Assembly (NCBI GenBank): GCA_022563885.1 | Contig: JADFMM010000031.1 | Coordinates: forward strand, 1-33,231 | Direction: 5' to 3' | Source: Planctomycetota bacterium | GTDB lineage: Bacteria > Planctomycetota > Phycisphaerae > Sedimentisphaerales > Anaerobacaceae | DNA length: 33,231 nt | Shown here: piece after piece, positions 1 through 7,947 of the stretch | How positions within the stretch are numbered: the first letter of the stretch is position 1 | Layout of the letters: each line of letters begins with the position of its first letter | Position numbers and translations under genes: made by a program | Notes under the pieces: model-generated | Database searches by the model: none | The model's input: the letters and a program-made list of their open reading frames with translations, nothing else | Told to the model about the DNA's origin: nothing

Positions 1-461
1 GCCTGGATGTCCCGGATCAGGCTCAGGAAGGAGTCGGCCGGCCGATAGCCCAGCCAGTCGCCGACGATTTCATCATGGGTGTTGACGACCAGCATGCGGG
101 GCAGCGAGCGTGCGGCGTAGGCGCGAGCCACCTGGGGGTTTTTGTCGACGTCAACCTTGATGCAGACGAATTTCTTCAATTCGTGCACGATCGGGGGCTG
201 CACCAAGACCTCCTCATCCAGCTTCTTACACCATCCACACCAGACCGCGCTAAACTTGATCAACACCGGGCGATCATGGGCCTTCGCAAAACGCATACCC
301 TCCTCATAGGAGGTAAACCAGGGTGTCTTGCCGGCGGAGGAAGATTCAGGGACGACCGTGCCGGCTGCCGACGAGCCGACGAGACCGGCAAGGCACAGTA
401 CACTCAAGCAGCACAGGAGTCTAGAACGTGCAGGGTGCCATGCCCACGCTCGCGTGGGCAT
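1..461 (-). CDS. Exported thioredoxin-like protein, partial (C-terminus beyond window)
   Basis: Read on the minus strand from an ATG at 461, the frame is open to the window edge (about 153 codons). It begins with a basic stretch and a hydrophobic segment (LLCCLSVLCLAGLVG), then a Ser/Ala-rich linker, so export is likely. The body carries WFTSYEEGMRFAKAHDRPVL, then FSAVWCGWCKKLDEEV with a CGWC redox motif, then VDVDKNPQVARAYAARSLPRM, where the cis-Pro position of the thioredoxin fold is the SLP. This is the pattern of the thioredoxin_7/DUF255-like family, thiol-disulfide proteins that often serve cytochrome maturation or envelope disulfide exchange; the link to the cytochrome gene upstream is inference. 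The start is uncertain: the ATG lies inside a palindromic repeat and no clear ribosome site precedes it. The fold call is firm. Confidence 0.85.
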   Translation of the reverse strand, partial: MPTRAWAWHPARSRLLCCLSVLCLAGLVGSSAAGTVVPESSSAGKTPWFTSYEEGMRFAKAHDRPVLIKFSAVWCGWCKKLDEEVLVQPPIVHELKKFVCIKVDVDKNPQVARAYAARSLPRMLVVNTHDEIVGDWLGYRPADSFLSLIRDIQ

Positions 462-462
462 G
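439..462 (+). repeat. Palindromic repeat, copy 1 (REP-like)
   Basis: A perfect palindrome with 10-bp arms CATGCCCACG / CGTGGGCATG around a 4-nt loop, preceded by GGTGC. It overlaps the proposed start codon of the thioredoxin-like gene. Copy 2, in opposite orientation, lies 34 bp to the right. Likely a REP-type extragenic repeat or an mRNA hairpin between genes. Confidence 0.7.
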
Positions 463-496
463 CAGACTGAGACAGACGATCCACTCACCCGAGATT

Positions 497-520
497 CATG
501 CTTACGCAAGCGTAAGCATG
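497..520 (-). repeat. Palindromic repeat, copy 2 (REP-like, inverted relative to copy 1)
   Basis: A perfect palindrome with arms CATGCTTACG / CGTAAGCATG and a 4-nt loop. Read on the minus strand it is also preceded by GGTGC, like copy 1. The two copies differ by CC to TT in one arm with matching GG to AA changes in the other, so base pairing is kept. It lies in the 94-bp gap between the cytochrome and thioredoxin-like genes. Confidence 0.7.
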
Positions 521-555
521 GCACCGAGCACCGCAGACTCGAGCAGTAGAGGACT

Positions 556-1959
556 CTAGAACTTGCCATGAGCGATTTTCTCCCAAAAGGTTTCCGGATC
601 AAAGTCGGGGCTGTTGTCTTTGTCGTGACAGGATTCGCAACGGACGAGTTTGCTCAGGGGGGGCTTGTCGGGGACCTCCCCGGTGCGGAACTGTTGGACA
701 TGGAGGTGCCGCCGCCCGTGACAGGACTCGCAGGAGACATCGGAGAGATGCGCCGTGAGTTGCTGATTGAGATAGCCGTCGGAGGACATGTAGCCGACCG
801 TGTGGCACTTCAGACAGCGCGGCGTGTATTGCTGGCGCTTCTCCACCAGGGTCGCGAAGGCGTGGGCATGCTTGGAGGCCAGCCACACCTCGTAGCCCTG
901 GGTGTGACATTCTTGACAGCTCTGCGCGCCGACATAGTGGTCGGCGTTCTTGCTGCGGGCGGCCGCGATAGAGGAGAGGCCCTCTATATCGTCTTTCACC
1001 GGCATGAACTGCCGCTCCCGCAACTCGACCAGGTAGGCCTCGATCAAGGCCATCATCTCGGCGTCCTGGGCCACGGCATCATCCAGCGTCAAGAAGCGGT
1101 TCTCGTATACCCAATCGCCCCCCGACTGGGGCCTGACATCCAGACGACCCACGGCCTTGCCCTGATCGGTGGTGAAGACGATGGCGGAGCGGTTTTCATA
1201 GAGGGGCCCCCCGCCGCCCTGTTGCACCCGTCCGCCGACGATGAGGTCGATCTCGAAGAACTGTTGGGCCAGGGCCCGCATGCCCGCCTCGTCGGTGAAG
1301 GCCAGCAGGACCAGATAGTCGCTCTGCTGCTGCACTTCGGGGAGGATGGCGGCGATGGCGAGGCCCGGCTCCCGCAGGCGCAGACCGGGGCCGATGAGTC
1401 CCACATCGATCGACTCGTCGACGATGCCCATGATCCCGCAACGAAAGCCATTCGATAATTCCACGACCACATAAGGTGAGCACACCAGGCGATCTTCGAG
1501 ATCGACGACGTTGGTCGAGACCAGGCCCGGATACCCCGCCATGATCTCCTCCAGCCCTTCGCGTCCGAGAGAGAGTTCGCGGTGGCCGAGGTTCACGGCG
1601 TGATAGCCCATGCGGGCATAGGCCTTGAGAATGTACTCCAGTTCGAGGCGTTCCCACTCGCGCGGGCCTGCCCCAACGTCACCCGCGTCGACCAGCAAGT
1701 AGTCCTGGGGTGCATCGCGGAGGAGGAGGCCCTGCCGCCGACTAATGCCCCCCGCCATGCCACTGCTGCAACCACAGGGTTCGATGTGTCCCCGGGTGTC
1801 ACAGGTGTAGAAGATCGAGAATTCGGCCGGCGGATCTCGGTGCCGCTCTCCCGACAGGCCGCCCATGCCCCCTTTCCACCACACCAGGGCGCCCAAGAGG
1901 AGCAGCACGCACGCAGCTAGGCCCACGAGTTTCGTCTTGCCACCATTCATCATGCCCAC
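556..1959 (-). CDS. Membrane-anchored tetraheme cytochrome with UshA/metallophosphatase-like domain
   Basis: 467 residues from a GTG start; AGGA sits 8 nt upstream and overlaps the stop codon of the DUF4159 gene. Residues 10-30 form an N-terminal membrane anchor or uncleaved signal. Residues 45-300 resemble the UshA/5'-nucleotidase metallophosphatase fold: YTCDTRGHIEPCGC (51-64), LLVDAGD (88-94), NLGHREL (123-129) and a strand ending IDLIVGGR (237-244). The usual GNHE and GHxH metal motifs are altered, so phosphatase activity is doubtful. Residues 340-450 carry four CXXCH heme sites (CQECH 348, CLKCH 382, CESCH 410, CESCH 441) in a cytochrome c554-like arrangement. As I recall, related proteins with the EPCG(C/Sec)SS motif are annotated as UshA-like (seleno)proteins; here the position is Cys64. 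A periplasmic electron carrier or sensor is the likely role; the partner is unknown. Confidence 0.85.
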   Translation of the reverse strand: MGMMNGGKTKLVGLAACVLLLLGALVWWKGGMGGLSGERHRDPPAEFSIFYTCDTRGHIEPCGCSSGMAGGISRRQGLLLRDAPQDYLLVDAGDVGAGPREWERLELEYILKAYARMGYHAVNLGHRELSLGREGLEEIMAGYPGLVSTNVVDLEDRLVCSPYVVVELSNGFRCGIMGIVDESIDVGLIGPGLRLREPGLAIAAILPEVQQQSDYLVLLAFTDEAGMRALAQQFFEIDLIVGGRVQQGGGGPLYENRSAIVFTTDQGKAVGRLDVRPQSGGDWVYENRFLTLDDAVAQDAEMMALIEAYLVELRERQFMPVKDDIEGLSSIAAARSKNADHYVGAQSCQECHTQGYEVWLASKHAHAFATLVEKRQQYTPRCLKCHTVGYMSSDGYLNQQLTAHLSDVSCESCHGRRHLHVQQFRTGEVPDKPPLSKLVRCESCHDKDNSPDFDPETFWEKIAHGKF

Positions 1960-1969
1960 GACAACTTTC

Positions 1970-2653
1970 CTAATGAGTCAGTGAATAGGTAAAGATATTC
2001 ACGTTGATTTCCTGGCTGTTCTTGATTTCGTTGCCCCCGCAGCAGCAGCAATTCTGACCGCCCGCCTTGGTGGCATTCGCGGTGTCGTTGAGACCCTCCG
2101 CCGAATAGATCAGCACGATCTTGCCGTCGATGACCAGGCCCTCTAGGTCGGCGCTGCCGCCCTTCTTGAGGCGGATGGACTTGACATCGAAGACCGTGTG
2201 AAAGATCGGGTGTTCCATCGCTATTCGATGCAGTTTGCGCTGGGGAAAGATCCGCTTGATCTCCTGACGGAAACTATGATCCCATTCCTGCGAGGAACAG
2301 CCCGCCGAGGCGAGCAGAAAGCCGCCGCGGGTCAGGTAAGATTTGAGCACCCGCCGTTCTTGCTCGGTCAACTTAAAGGCCCCCTCTCCGGTCATCACCG
2401 CAAACGGGTACTCATACATGTCCCCACTGGCCAGCTTGATCGGCGTAAAATCGCGCTCCGGCTCACAGTTCGTCTCGCGACTCACGGTATCCAAGAACCG
2501 GGCACTGAAACAGACCGAAGACTTGGACACCGCATAGACCAGATTCGCACACTTGAGCAGCTCGCGATCCTCGGAAAAAGCCCTGCGTGCCGCAGACACC
2601 CCCTGCGCGATAATCAGCAAACAAGTACATCCCCACATCATCTTTCTGAACAT
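1970..2653 (-). CDS. DUF4159 domain protein, exported
   Basis: 227 residues from the ATG at 2653, which has GGAG 9 nt upstream; a TTG two codons earlier is too close to that site. A short signal peptide (MWGCTCLLIIAQGVSA) is followed by a DUF4159 fold: a strand/helix region with YPFAVMTGEGAFKLTEQE, LKSYLTRGGFLLASAGC, and a late ...LEGLVIDGKIVLIYSAEGLND segment. DUF4159 proteins look like class I amidotransferase-type Rossmann domains without catalytic activity, and commonly neighbour BatA/VWA genes in planctomycetes. Near the C-terminus (residues 202-205) four cysteines stand in a row, followed by GGNEIKN, which could bind metal. The gene ends 10 bp before the cytochrome start and follows the DUF4175 gene by 46 bp, so it belongs to the same transcript. 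Confidence 0.85.
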   Translation of the reverse strand: MFRKMMWGCTCLLIIAQGVSAARRAFSEDRELLKCANLVYAVSKSSVCFSARFLDTVSRETNCEPERDFTPIKLASGDMYEYPFAVMTGEGAFKLTEQERRVLKSYLTRGGFLLASAGCSSQEWDHSFRQEIKRIFPQRKLHRIAMEHPIFHTVFDVKSIRLKKGGSADLEGLVIDGKIVLIYSAEGLNDTANATKAGGQNCCCCGGNEIKNSQEINVNIFTYSLTH

Positions 2654-2699
2654 AAGCAAGGTCTCCTTCGTGCTCTCTAGCGCCTACTGATTACTGAAG

Positions 2700-5564
2700 T
2701 CACTGATCTTCCGCCATACGTCGAAAATAGGCTTCAATCAGCGAAGAATACTCCGCCATCATACGGTCCTGTCCATTCACTTCGATTTCGAGCTCATGTT
2801 TCACCTGGGGGTTCAGGGCTTCAATGTTGCCGTCCAGGGCATCGCGTGCGTCGGGGAGCGAACCACCCTCTCCCTTGCGCTTGCCGCCTCCCGCCACCCG
2901 GGAGTTATTAATCGGATTGCGACCAAACGAGTCACCGCCGAAAACAGCCACGTTCGACTGCCCGCCGGCAACGCCGCCGGCGCCTTGTCCCACACCAAAC
3001 CCCGCTCCCGACCCAAATTTCATGCCGAAACTGCGGCACATCTGAGCCAAGGTGTTCCCGGGGTTCAAGGACATCGAGATCCGCAAGCGAAATTCGCAGC
3101 TCTCGCAGGCCGCGCCGCCCGCCCCGTTGCAGAATGAAATCATGGCCTCCATCTGCTCCTGGGCGGCAAGGACACGCTCGTAGCCGGGTGGCCCATGGCC
3201 TTGATTCAAGAATTGCGACCCCTGCGCCATGAGAACCGGAATCTCGCGTGTACCGATCTCCGCGGCAATCTTGCAGGCATCGGCAAAGACCTCGGGGTAG
3301 TCCTCTTGGATGGGATCGGCGTGCGCGTAGAGATCCTCTTGGAGCTGAACCAGCGCCTCCCCGATCATCGCCTCCTGTTCAGACAGCTCTTTAAAACGGA
3401 TCTTCGTTTCGAATGACTCGGCCTCGATGTCGCGCAGAGACTTGGTCTGCCGCGTGAGATGTTTCTGGGCAAAGTACAACTGCTTGAAGGTCTCAATGTC
3501 CCCGATCAAGGCCATCATCCGTTCGATCTCACGATTGGCCTGTGCGATGGCTGCCCGCATGGCCTGGGTCTGATCGCCTAGCTCGGCCAGCGCCTGGGCC
3601 TGGGCCTGCGTTGCCCGCTGGACGTGATCGCCACGCTCGGCGGCCGAGCAGGTGGCCCCGGATTCCAATTGACGGGTCCCCTCATTCATGTGAGCGGCGG
3701 CCTTGTTCATGTGCTCTGCGAATTGGGCGAGGCCCTTCTTGTAGTCGCGTTCAATGTCAAACACCGCCGGGTCCTCTGATTCGTCCAACATCTTCGCGGC
3801 CGTCGCACGCGTTGCCTCGGCGAGTTCCGATTGTTTTCTGGCCAGCGCCTGCAGTTGGGCCTCGACGGCCCGCCGCGCCCCTGGATCCAGGTCCTCCTGC
3901 CCCTCCTGGAGGGCTCGAGTCTCCCGTTGCAATTCACGTTGGGCCTGGATGAGGGCCTCCAACTGGCCGAGGATATGGTCATACTTTTCGCGCAAGTCGG
4001 TGGCGGTCATCTCCGTCTGTTGCATCTGGGCGAGTTGTTCTTCGGAAATGATCTGCACCTGAAAGGCCTCCGACGCCACCGTCTGTGGGCCGGATGGCAG
4101 CGAGTCCGTCACCGTGGCATAGTAATCGATGACGTCGCCGGGGCGGACGCCGAGATCGGCCAGATCCAAGGTCTGGGTGAGCATGACGAAGGTCTCAACC
4201 TCATCGGTTTCCAGGAGGAGCCGGGCGGCGTCATCCGAATCGTTGAGACTACAGTAGAGGCGAACGCGCCTGACCCCCAGATCGTCCTGGGCCTCGATAA
4301 CGAGTGGCACCTGACTGGTCGGCGTCGCCATCGATTGCATGCCCGGGCTGACGATCGCGACATAGGGCTTGCCGTCGGGCAATAGTTCGATCTTCCCCGA
4401 AAAACGCTCGCTGCTGACAAAGCCTTCGATGTCGGTAACCACGATGTCAAAGGGACCCGTCGCCAGGAGGGGGATCACGGCCTGCACGCTGTTCTCCGTG
4501 TGAGCAGTGGCAGCATAGGTCTGGCCGCCGACGTGGATCCTGCCCTTTTCCAGCGGCCGATTGGAGCGGATGGTCATCGTGACCTCCGTTCCCCGGTATC
4601 CCTTTACGGTCCCGTCCTGTAGGCTCAAGGCCTGGTGGCGTTCCCGCAGTCCGGCATAGGCCGGGTATCGGTAGACGAGGTCCACCGCCTCAATGCGAGG
4701 CACCTTCGAGAGCTCAATCTGATAGTAGCGACTCCGACCGCGGGTCACGCCGGCATGGTAGGTCAATGCGGAGCGGATGTTTTCCACCGTCTGGAAGTAG
4801 ACGCCCGGCTCATTGCTGAACATACCCACTCGGTTGACCGCTCCACTCTCGGGCTCGCGTAGCACCAGCCAGACCTCGGCCGGCCTTTTTCCCTGGGTGG
4901 TGACGCGAATCTCCAAATCCTTGCCGTAGTCGACGATGGTGCCTCCCGGCTCCACGATAAAGGTAGTGGCACAATAGGGCGGATGGTCGCCCCAGGGCCA
5001 TAGGAAACGAGGCGCTTCGGCCCAGAGCCAGGTGCCCAGAAAGAGTGCGGCACAGAGCCACACACCTAGGACACCGAGTAAGAGACGGGATTCTCTGCGC
5101 AGGCCCGCAGGTTTGAGACACGCTATCTGTTCCTCGAGATCGTCGAAGGCGTGAAGTGCTTGGTCGATTCCCTCTCGCATGAGACCGACAGAGGCAGATC
5201 CTGTCTCTTGAGTCGAGAGTTGTTCCTCAAAATCGACCGCGTTGATCAGTTCATTGTTGAGTTCCGGATGCGCCTCTTCGACCAGGCGGGCCAGCATGCG
5301 ATCCTTGGAGTGACTCCGCATCAGCAGCAGGAAAGTAAGGACCCAGGTGGTCAGCACGACCCCTAGCACGACCGCCACCGCAAGAAAACGCTGCCGCGCC
5401 CCCCACTGCACCACCGCATCCAAGTAGAAAAAGAGCAGCAGCAGACAGAGGCCCAGCCACAGCCCCCTGATCGTGGCCAATTTCACAACGTGGCGACGTC
5501 GAGTGTGGGCCAACAGCCGTATGGCCTCTGTCACAGAGCCGCCTGTTTCTCTCAGTGTCTTCAT
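2700..5564 (-). CDS. DUF4175-like large membrane protein with coiled coil
   Basis: 954 residues from the ATG at 5564, which has AGGAAAG about 5 nt upstream; a GTG eight codons earlier is possible. The N-terminus has two hydrophobic hairpin segments (RGLWLGLCLLLLFFYLDAVV and LAVAVVLGVVLTTWVLTFLLL), then a third near residue 170 (LLLGVLGVWLCAALFLGTWL). A large extracytoplasmic part with repeated Ig-like beta segments follows, then a long heptad-rich coiled coil (about 505-790) rich in Gln, Glu and Ala. A Cys cluster (CNGAGGAACESC, near 810), a Gly-rich stretch (about 850-890) and a charged tail close the protein. The architecture matches DUF4175-family proteins of planctomycetes. It lies between VWA and DUF4159 genes and probably acts as a scaffold of the Bat-like membrane complex. 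Molecular function is unknown. Confidence 0.82.
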   Translation of the reverse strand: MKTLRETGGSVTEAIRLLAHTRRRHVVKLATIRGLWLGLCLLLLFFYLDAVVQWGARQRFLAVAVVLGVVLTTWVLTFLLLMRSHSKDRMLARLVEEAHPELNNELINAVDFEEQLSTQETGSASVGLMREGIDQALHAFDDLEEQIACLKPAGLRRESRLLLGVLGVWLCAALFLGTWLWAEAPRFLWPWGDHPPYCATTFIVEPGGTIVDYGKDLEIRVTTQGKRPAEVWLVLREPESGAVNRVGMFSNEPGVYFQTVENIRSALTYHAGVTRGRSRYYQIELSKVPRIEAVDLVYRYPAYAGLRERHQALSLQDGTVKGYRGTEVTMTIRSNRPLEKGRIHVGGQTYAATAHTENSVQAVIPLLATGPFDIVVTDIEGFVSSERFSGKIELLPDGKPYVAIVSPGMQSMATPTSQVPLVIEAQDDLGVRRVRLYCSLNDSDDAARLLLETDEVETFVMLTQTLDLADLGVRPGDVIDYYATVTDSLPSGPQTVASEAFQVQIISEEQLAQMQQTEMTATDLREKYDHILGQLEALIQAQRELQRETRALQEGQEDLDPGARRAVEAQLQALARKQSELAEATRATAAKMLDESEDPAVFDIERDYKKGLAQFAEHMNKAAAHMNEGTRQLESGATCSAAERGDHVQRATQAQAQALAELGDQTQAMRAAIAQANREIERMMALIGDIETFKQLYFAQKHLTRQTKSLRDIEAESFETKIRFKELSEQEAMIGEALVQLQEDLYAHADPIQEDYPEVFADACKIAAEIGTREIPVLMAQGSQFLNQGHGPPGYERVLAAQEQMEAMISFCNGAGGAACESCEFRLRISMSLNPGNTLAQMCRSFGMKFGSGAGFGVGQGAGGVAGGQSNVAVFGGDSFGRNPINNSRVAGGGKRKGEGGSLPDARDALDGNIEALNPQVKHELEIEVNGQDRMMAEYSSLIEAYFRRMAEDQ

Positions 5565-5600
5565 GGCATCTTTCCTATAGAAGATCACAGTTGGGGCTTG

Positions 5601-5678
5601 AGTGTTAAGTGTTAAGTGTTAAGTGTTAAGTGTTAAGTGTTATGTTTTAAGTGATCTGTGATCCGTGATCCGTGATCT
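5601..5678. repeat. Two adjacent 7-bp tandem repeats (VNTR)
   Basis: Six perfect copies of AGTGTTA (5601-5642) are followed, after 8 bp, by four near-perfect copies of GTGATCY (5651-5678). They fill most of the 118-bp gap between the VWA gene (stop at 5683) and the DUF4175 gene (start at 5564). This is the widest gap in an otherwise tight operon. Copy number could vary and tune the 5' region of the DUF4175 message. Confidence 0.9.
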
Positions 5679-5682
5679 AAAC

Positions 5683-7935
5683 TCATACCATACCCGACAG
5701 GCGCCGAATAAGCCACTCACAGCCCAGCAGAGCTACGAGTAGACCAAATACAGATCCCCGATCCCAGACATCCTGGGGCCTAAGCTCTGCACGAAAAAGC
5801 TGTTCGAAGGCCTTTATCCGGGCAGGTAGCTCCGGAAGATCTTCCAGCGCCAGGGATTCCCCACCGGTGGTCTGCGCGAGCCGAGCCAAGAGACCTCTGT
5901 CGGACTGTACGTAGCGTGCCTCCAGAGAGTCGTCATACACGGTGAAGCGAACCCTATCGGTCTCCGGGCGGCCGGTGTTGTCGAACAGGACGGCCTCATA
6001 TTGACCCTCGTGTTCCGGCAGGTAGTAGGCGGCGTAGAGCGTGTCACTCTCCCCCTGACGTTCTGGGATCAGCACCGTCTTCTCTCCCGTAGGATCCGTC
6101 AGTTCAATCCGCGGTCGGAAGCGTGCACGGTCGACGAGCTTCGCATTGAGGGCCAGTCGCACCATCTCGCCGGGTTCGTAGGTATGACGATCGACCACAA
6201 AGGAGATGTCTTGCCCCGGAAGAAATTCCGAATCGGAGATCAGCCAACGGATCATCTGGCTCCAGAATCGGGTGTGAATGTCATCATAGGCCTGCAAGGA
6301 TTCCGGCAGAAATCCCCATTGCCAAAGACCGGCGGCACCGATGCTCATCACCTTGCCCTTGCCATAGCGATGATAGGCCACCGTTGCCATCGGCTGGCCA
6401 TTGCGGTCATCCCGGGTCTGGGCCAGGACAACGGCTAGCGATCGCTGGTCGTCCACACGGGTAATACTCGTCATGCCCGGCAACTCCCGCACAATCACAT
6501 CGCCCGGGCTGGCATGGGCCGCGTAGTTAAACATGGGGTGGGACTTGCCTTCTACCGTCAAGTCGAAGTGAAGGTCGTGCATGGCGCCCTCTCCCCAGGT
6601 GACCGGTTCCAGTCGGGCCAGTTGGGGCGAGGCCAACGCATAGGGTTTGCCCCGAAAAAAGACGACGCTGCCGCCCCGCTCCGTCACGTAATCTTGCAGT
6701 AGAGACAGGTCCTTGGAGCTAAAGACATCGTCCATGTGCCTTCCCAAAAAGACACAGTCATAAGTGTACAGGGCCTCCTTCGTCCGGGGCATGGCGACGC
6801 CCGGCACCTCTTCCTTGACCAGGGCGTCGTCTGGGGAAATCCTCTCGACCACGGCAAAGGTCTTGTCCTGGTTGATGTGGAAGATGGAGGTCACTTCTAT
6901 GTTGATGTCCGAGCGCAGGGCGCGGAGCAGAAATTTACTGTCCCAGTGGGGCTTGGCTTCGACCACCAGGACCTTGACCTTTTCATTCACTATTCTGGCG
7001 ACCAGCCGGCGTTCGTTGTTCGCCGTATCAGCCTCGCCGGGCAGAGGCTCTACCACGACACGGTACTGAAACGCGCCTTGGGTCTCCTCACGGATGGGAA
7101 AGCGGACCTCGGCATGCCCGCTCTGCAACTCGACTTGCGCGGAGGTGACATAGACCTCCTCACGGTAGAGGTTGAGCTTGACATGCCAGTTGTCGTACCC
7201 CGAACTCGCGACAGTCACCCGGATCGAGGCCGGCTGATCCGCCAGGATGTAGTTGGAACTGAGACTTGCCGTCAGGGTGACATCCCGGACATCCGTATCA
7301 GACCCCAGAGGTATGGTCCAAACGGGCACCTTGTGCGTACGGAGGTAGCGGGCGGCCTGATACACCTCGGCCTGGCCCTGGAATTCATTGCTGCGGCCAT
7401 CGCTGATCAGCAAGACCCCCTTAGGGGCCCTTCCCGCCCTGCCCTCGCTCACCTCCATCAGGGCTGCCGCAATCCGGGTGTCCCTGCCTTCGGCCCGCGG
7501 TTGAGAGCTCAACTCTCTGATGGACAGCCGACGGACCTCCTCATCAAAACCGTAGAGCTGGACACGAAATCGGCGGGACAGGTCGGCGAGGAATGAGCGG
7601 CCCTGTGACCCCGTCAAGGCCGACACCGCGGCGTCGAATCGACTCTGGCCGCCGACGTCTACCGTGTTCATGCTTTGCGACGTGTCCACCAGGATCGCAA
7701 AGACCGGTCGATCCGACACTGGCTCTGCGGGCTGCAAGACCATAGGTCGGGCCAGAATCAACAGCAGAATCCCCAGGACCACCAGACGCAAAAGCGTCAG
7801 AATCGATCTTCGCCATCTTCCGGTCCCCTTGGCACACAGCGCATAGCCGCCGACCACGGCAAGCAATGCCACGACCGCCAGCCCCAACAGGGCGGGCATC
7901 GGTATCACAGGCTTGAACACCAGGGACCAAGACAT
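5683..7935 (-). CDS. VWA domain membrane protein with glutamine amidotransferase-like domain
   Basis: 750 residues; the ATG at 7935 has GAGG 10 nt upstream and lies 12 bp after the stop of the BatA-like gene. Residues 12-35 and 46-63 are membrane segments. A von Willebrand A domain follows (about 78-250) with the MIDAS start DTSQS (84-88) and LLISDGRSN. Beta-rich CARDB-like segments come next, then a Rossmann-type amidotransferase-like domain (about 320-560; DCVFLGRHMDDVFSSKDLSLLQDYV, GGSVVFFRGKPYAL, YGKGKVMSIGAAGLWQWGF) with no visible catalytic Cys. A last membrane helix lies near 727-743. This is the layout of the second VWA protein in planctomycete MoxR/Bat clusters. It is probably part of a membrane complex energised by the MoxR ATPase; its partner or substrate is not known. 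Confidence 0.87.
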   Translation of the reverse strand: MSWSLVFKPVIPMPALLGLAVVALLAVVGGYALCAKGTGRWRRSILTLLRLVVLGILLLILARPMVLQPAEPVSDRPVFAILVDTSQSMNTVDVGGQSRFDAAVSALTGSQGRSFLADLSRRFRVQLYGFDEEVRRLSIRELSSQPRAEGRDTRIAAALMEVSEGRAGRAPKGVLLISDGRSNEFQGQAEVYQAARYLRTHKVPVWTIPLGSDTDVRDVTLTASLSSNYILADQPASIRVTVASSGYDNWHVKLNLYREEVYVTSAQVELQSGHAEVRFPIREETQGAFQYRVVVEPLPGEADTANNERRLVARIVNEKVKVLVVEAKPHWDSKFLLRALRSDINIEVTSIFHINQDKTFAVVERISPDDALVKEEVPGVAMPRTKEALYTYDCVFLGRHMDDVFSSKDLSLLQDYVTERGGSVVFFRGKPYALASPQLARLEPVTWGEGAMHDLHFDLTVEGKSHPMFNYAAHASPGDVIVRELPGMTSITRVDDQRSLAVVLAQTRDDRNGQPMATVAYHRYGKGKVMSIGAAGLWQWGFLPESLQAYDDIHTRFWSQMIRWLISDSEFLPGQDISFVVDRHTYEPGEMVRLALNAKLVDRARFRPRIELTDPTGEKTVLIPERQGESDTLYAAYYLPEHEGQYEAVLFDNTGRPETDRVRFTVYDDSLEARYVQSDRGLLARLAQTTGGESLALEDLPELPARIKAFEQLFRAELRPQDVWDRGSVFGLLVALLGCEWLIRRLSGMV

Positions 7936-7947
7936 AGTGCTATGACC

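Noticed and set aside
568-1458. A 296-codon plus-strand frame opposite the cytochrome gene
   Set aside because: Shadow of the tetraheme gene, whose minus-strand frame has four CXXCH motifs and a ribosome site. Similar plus-strand frames at 6736-7596 and 9043-9924 are shadows of the VWA genes.
1743-1800. Possible selenocysteine site in the UshA-like motif
   Set aside because: The codons at the CGC motif are normal Cys codons and no in-frame TGA occurs, so this gene is the Cys form.
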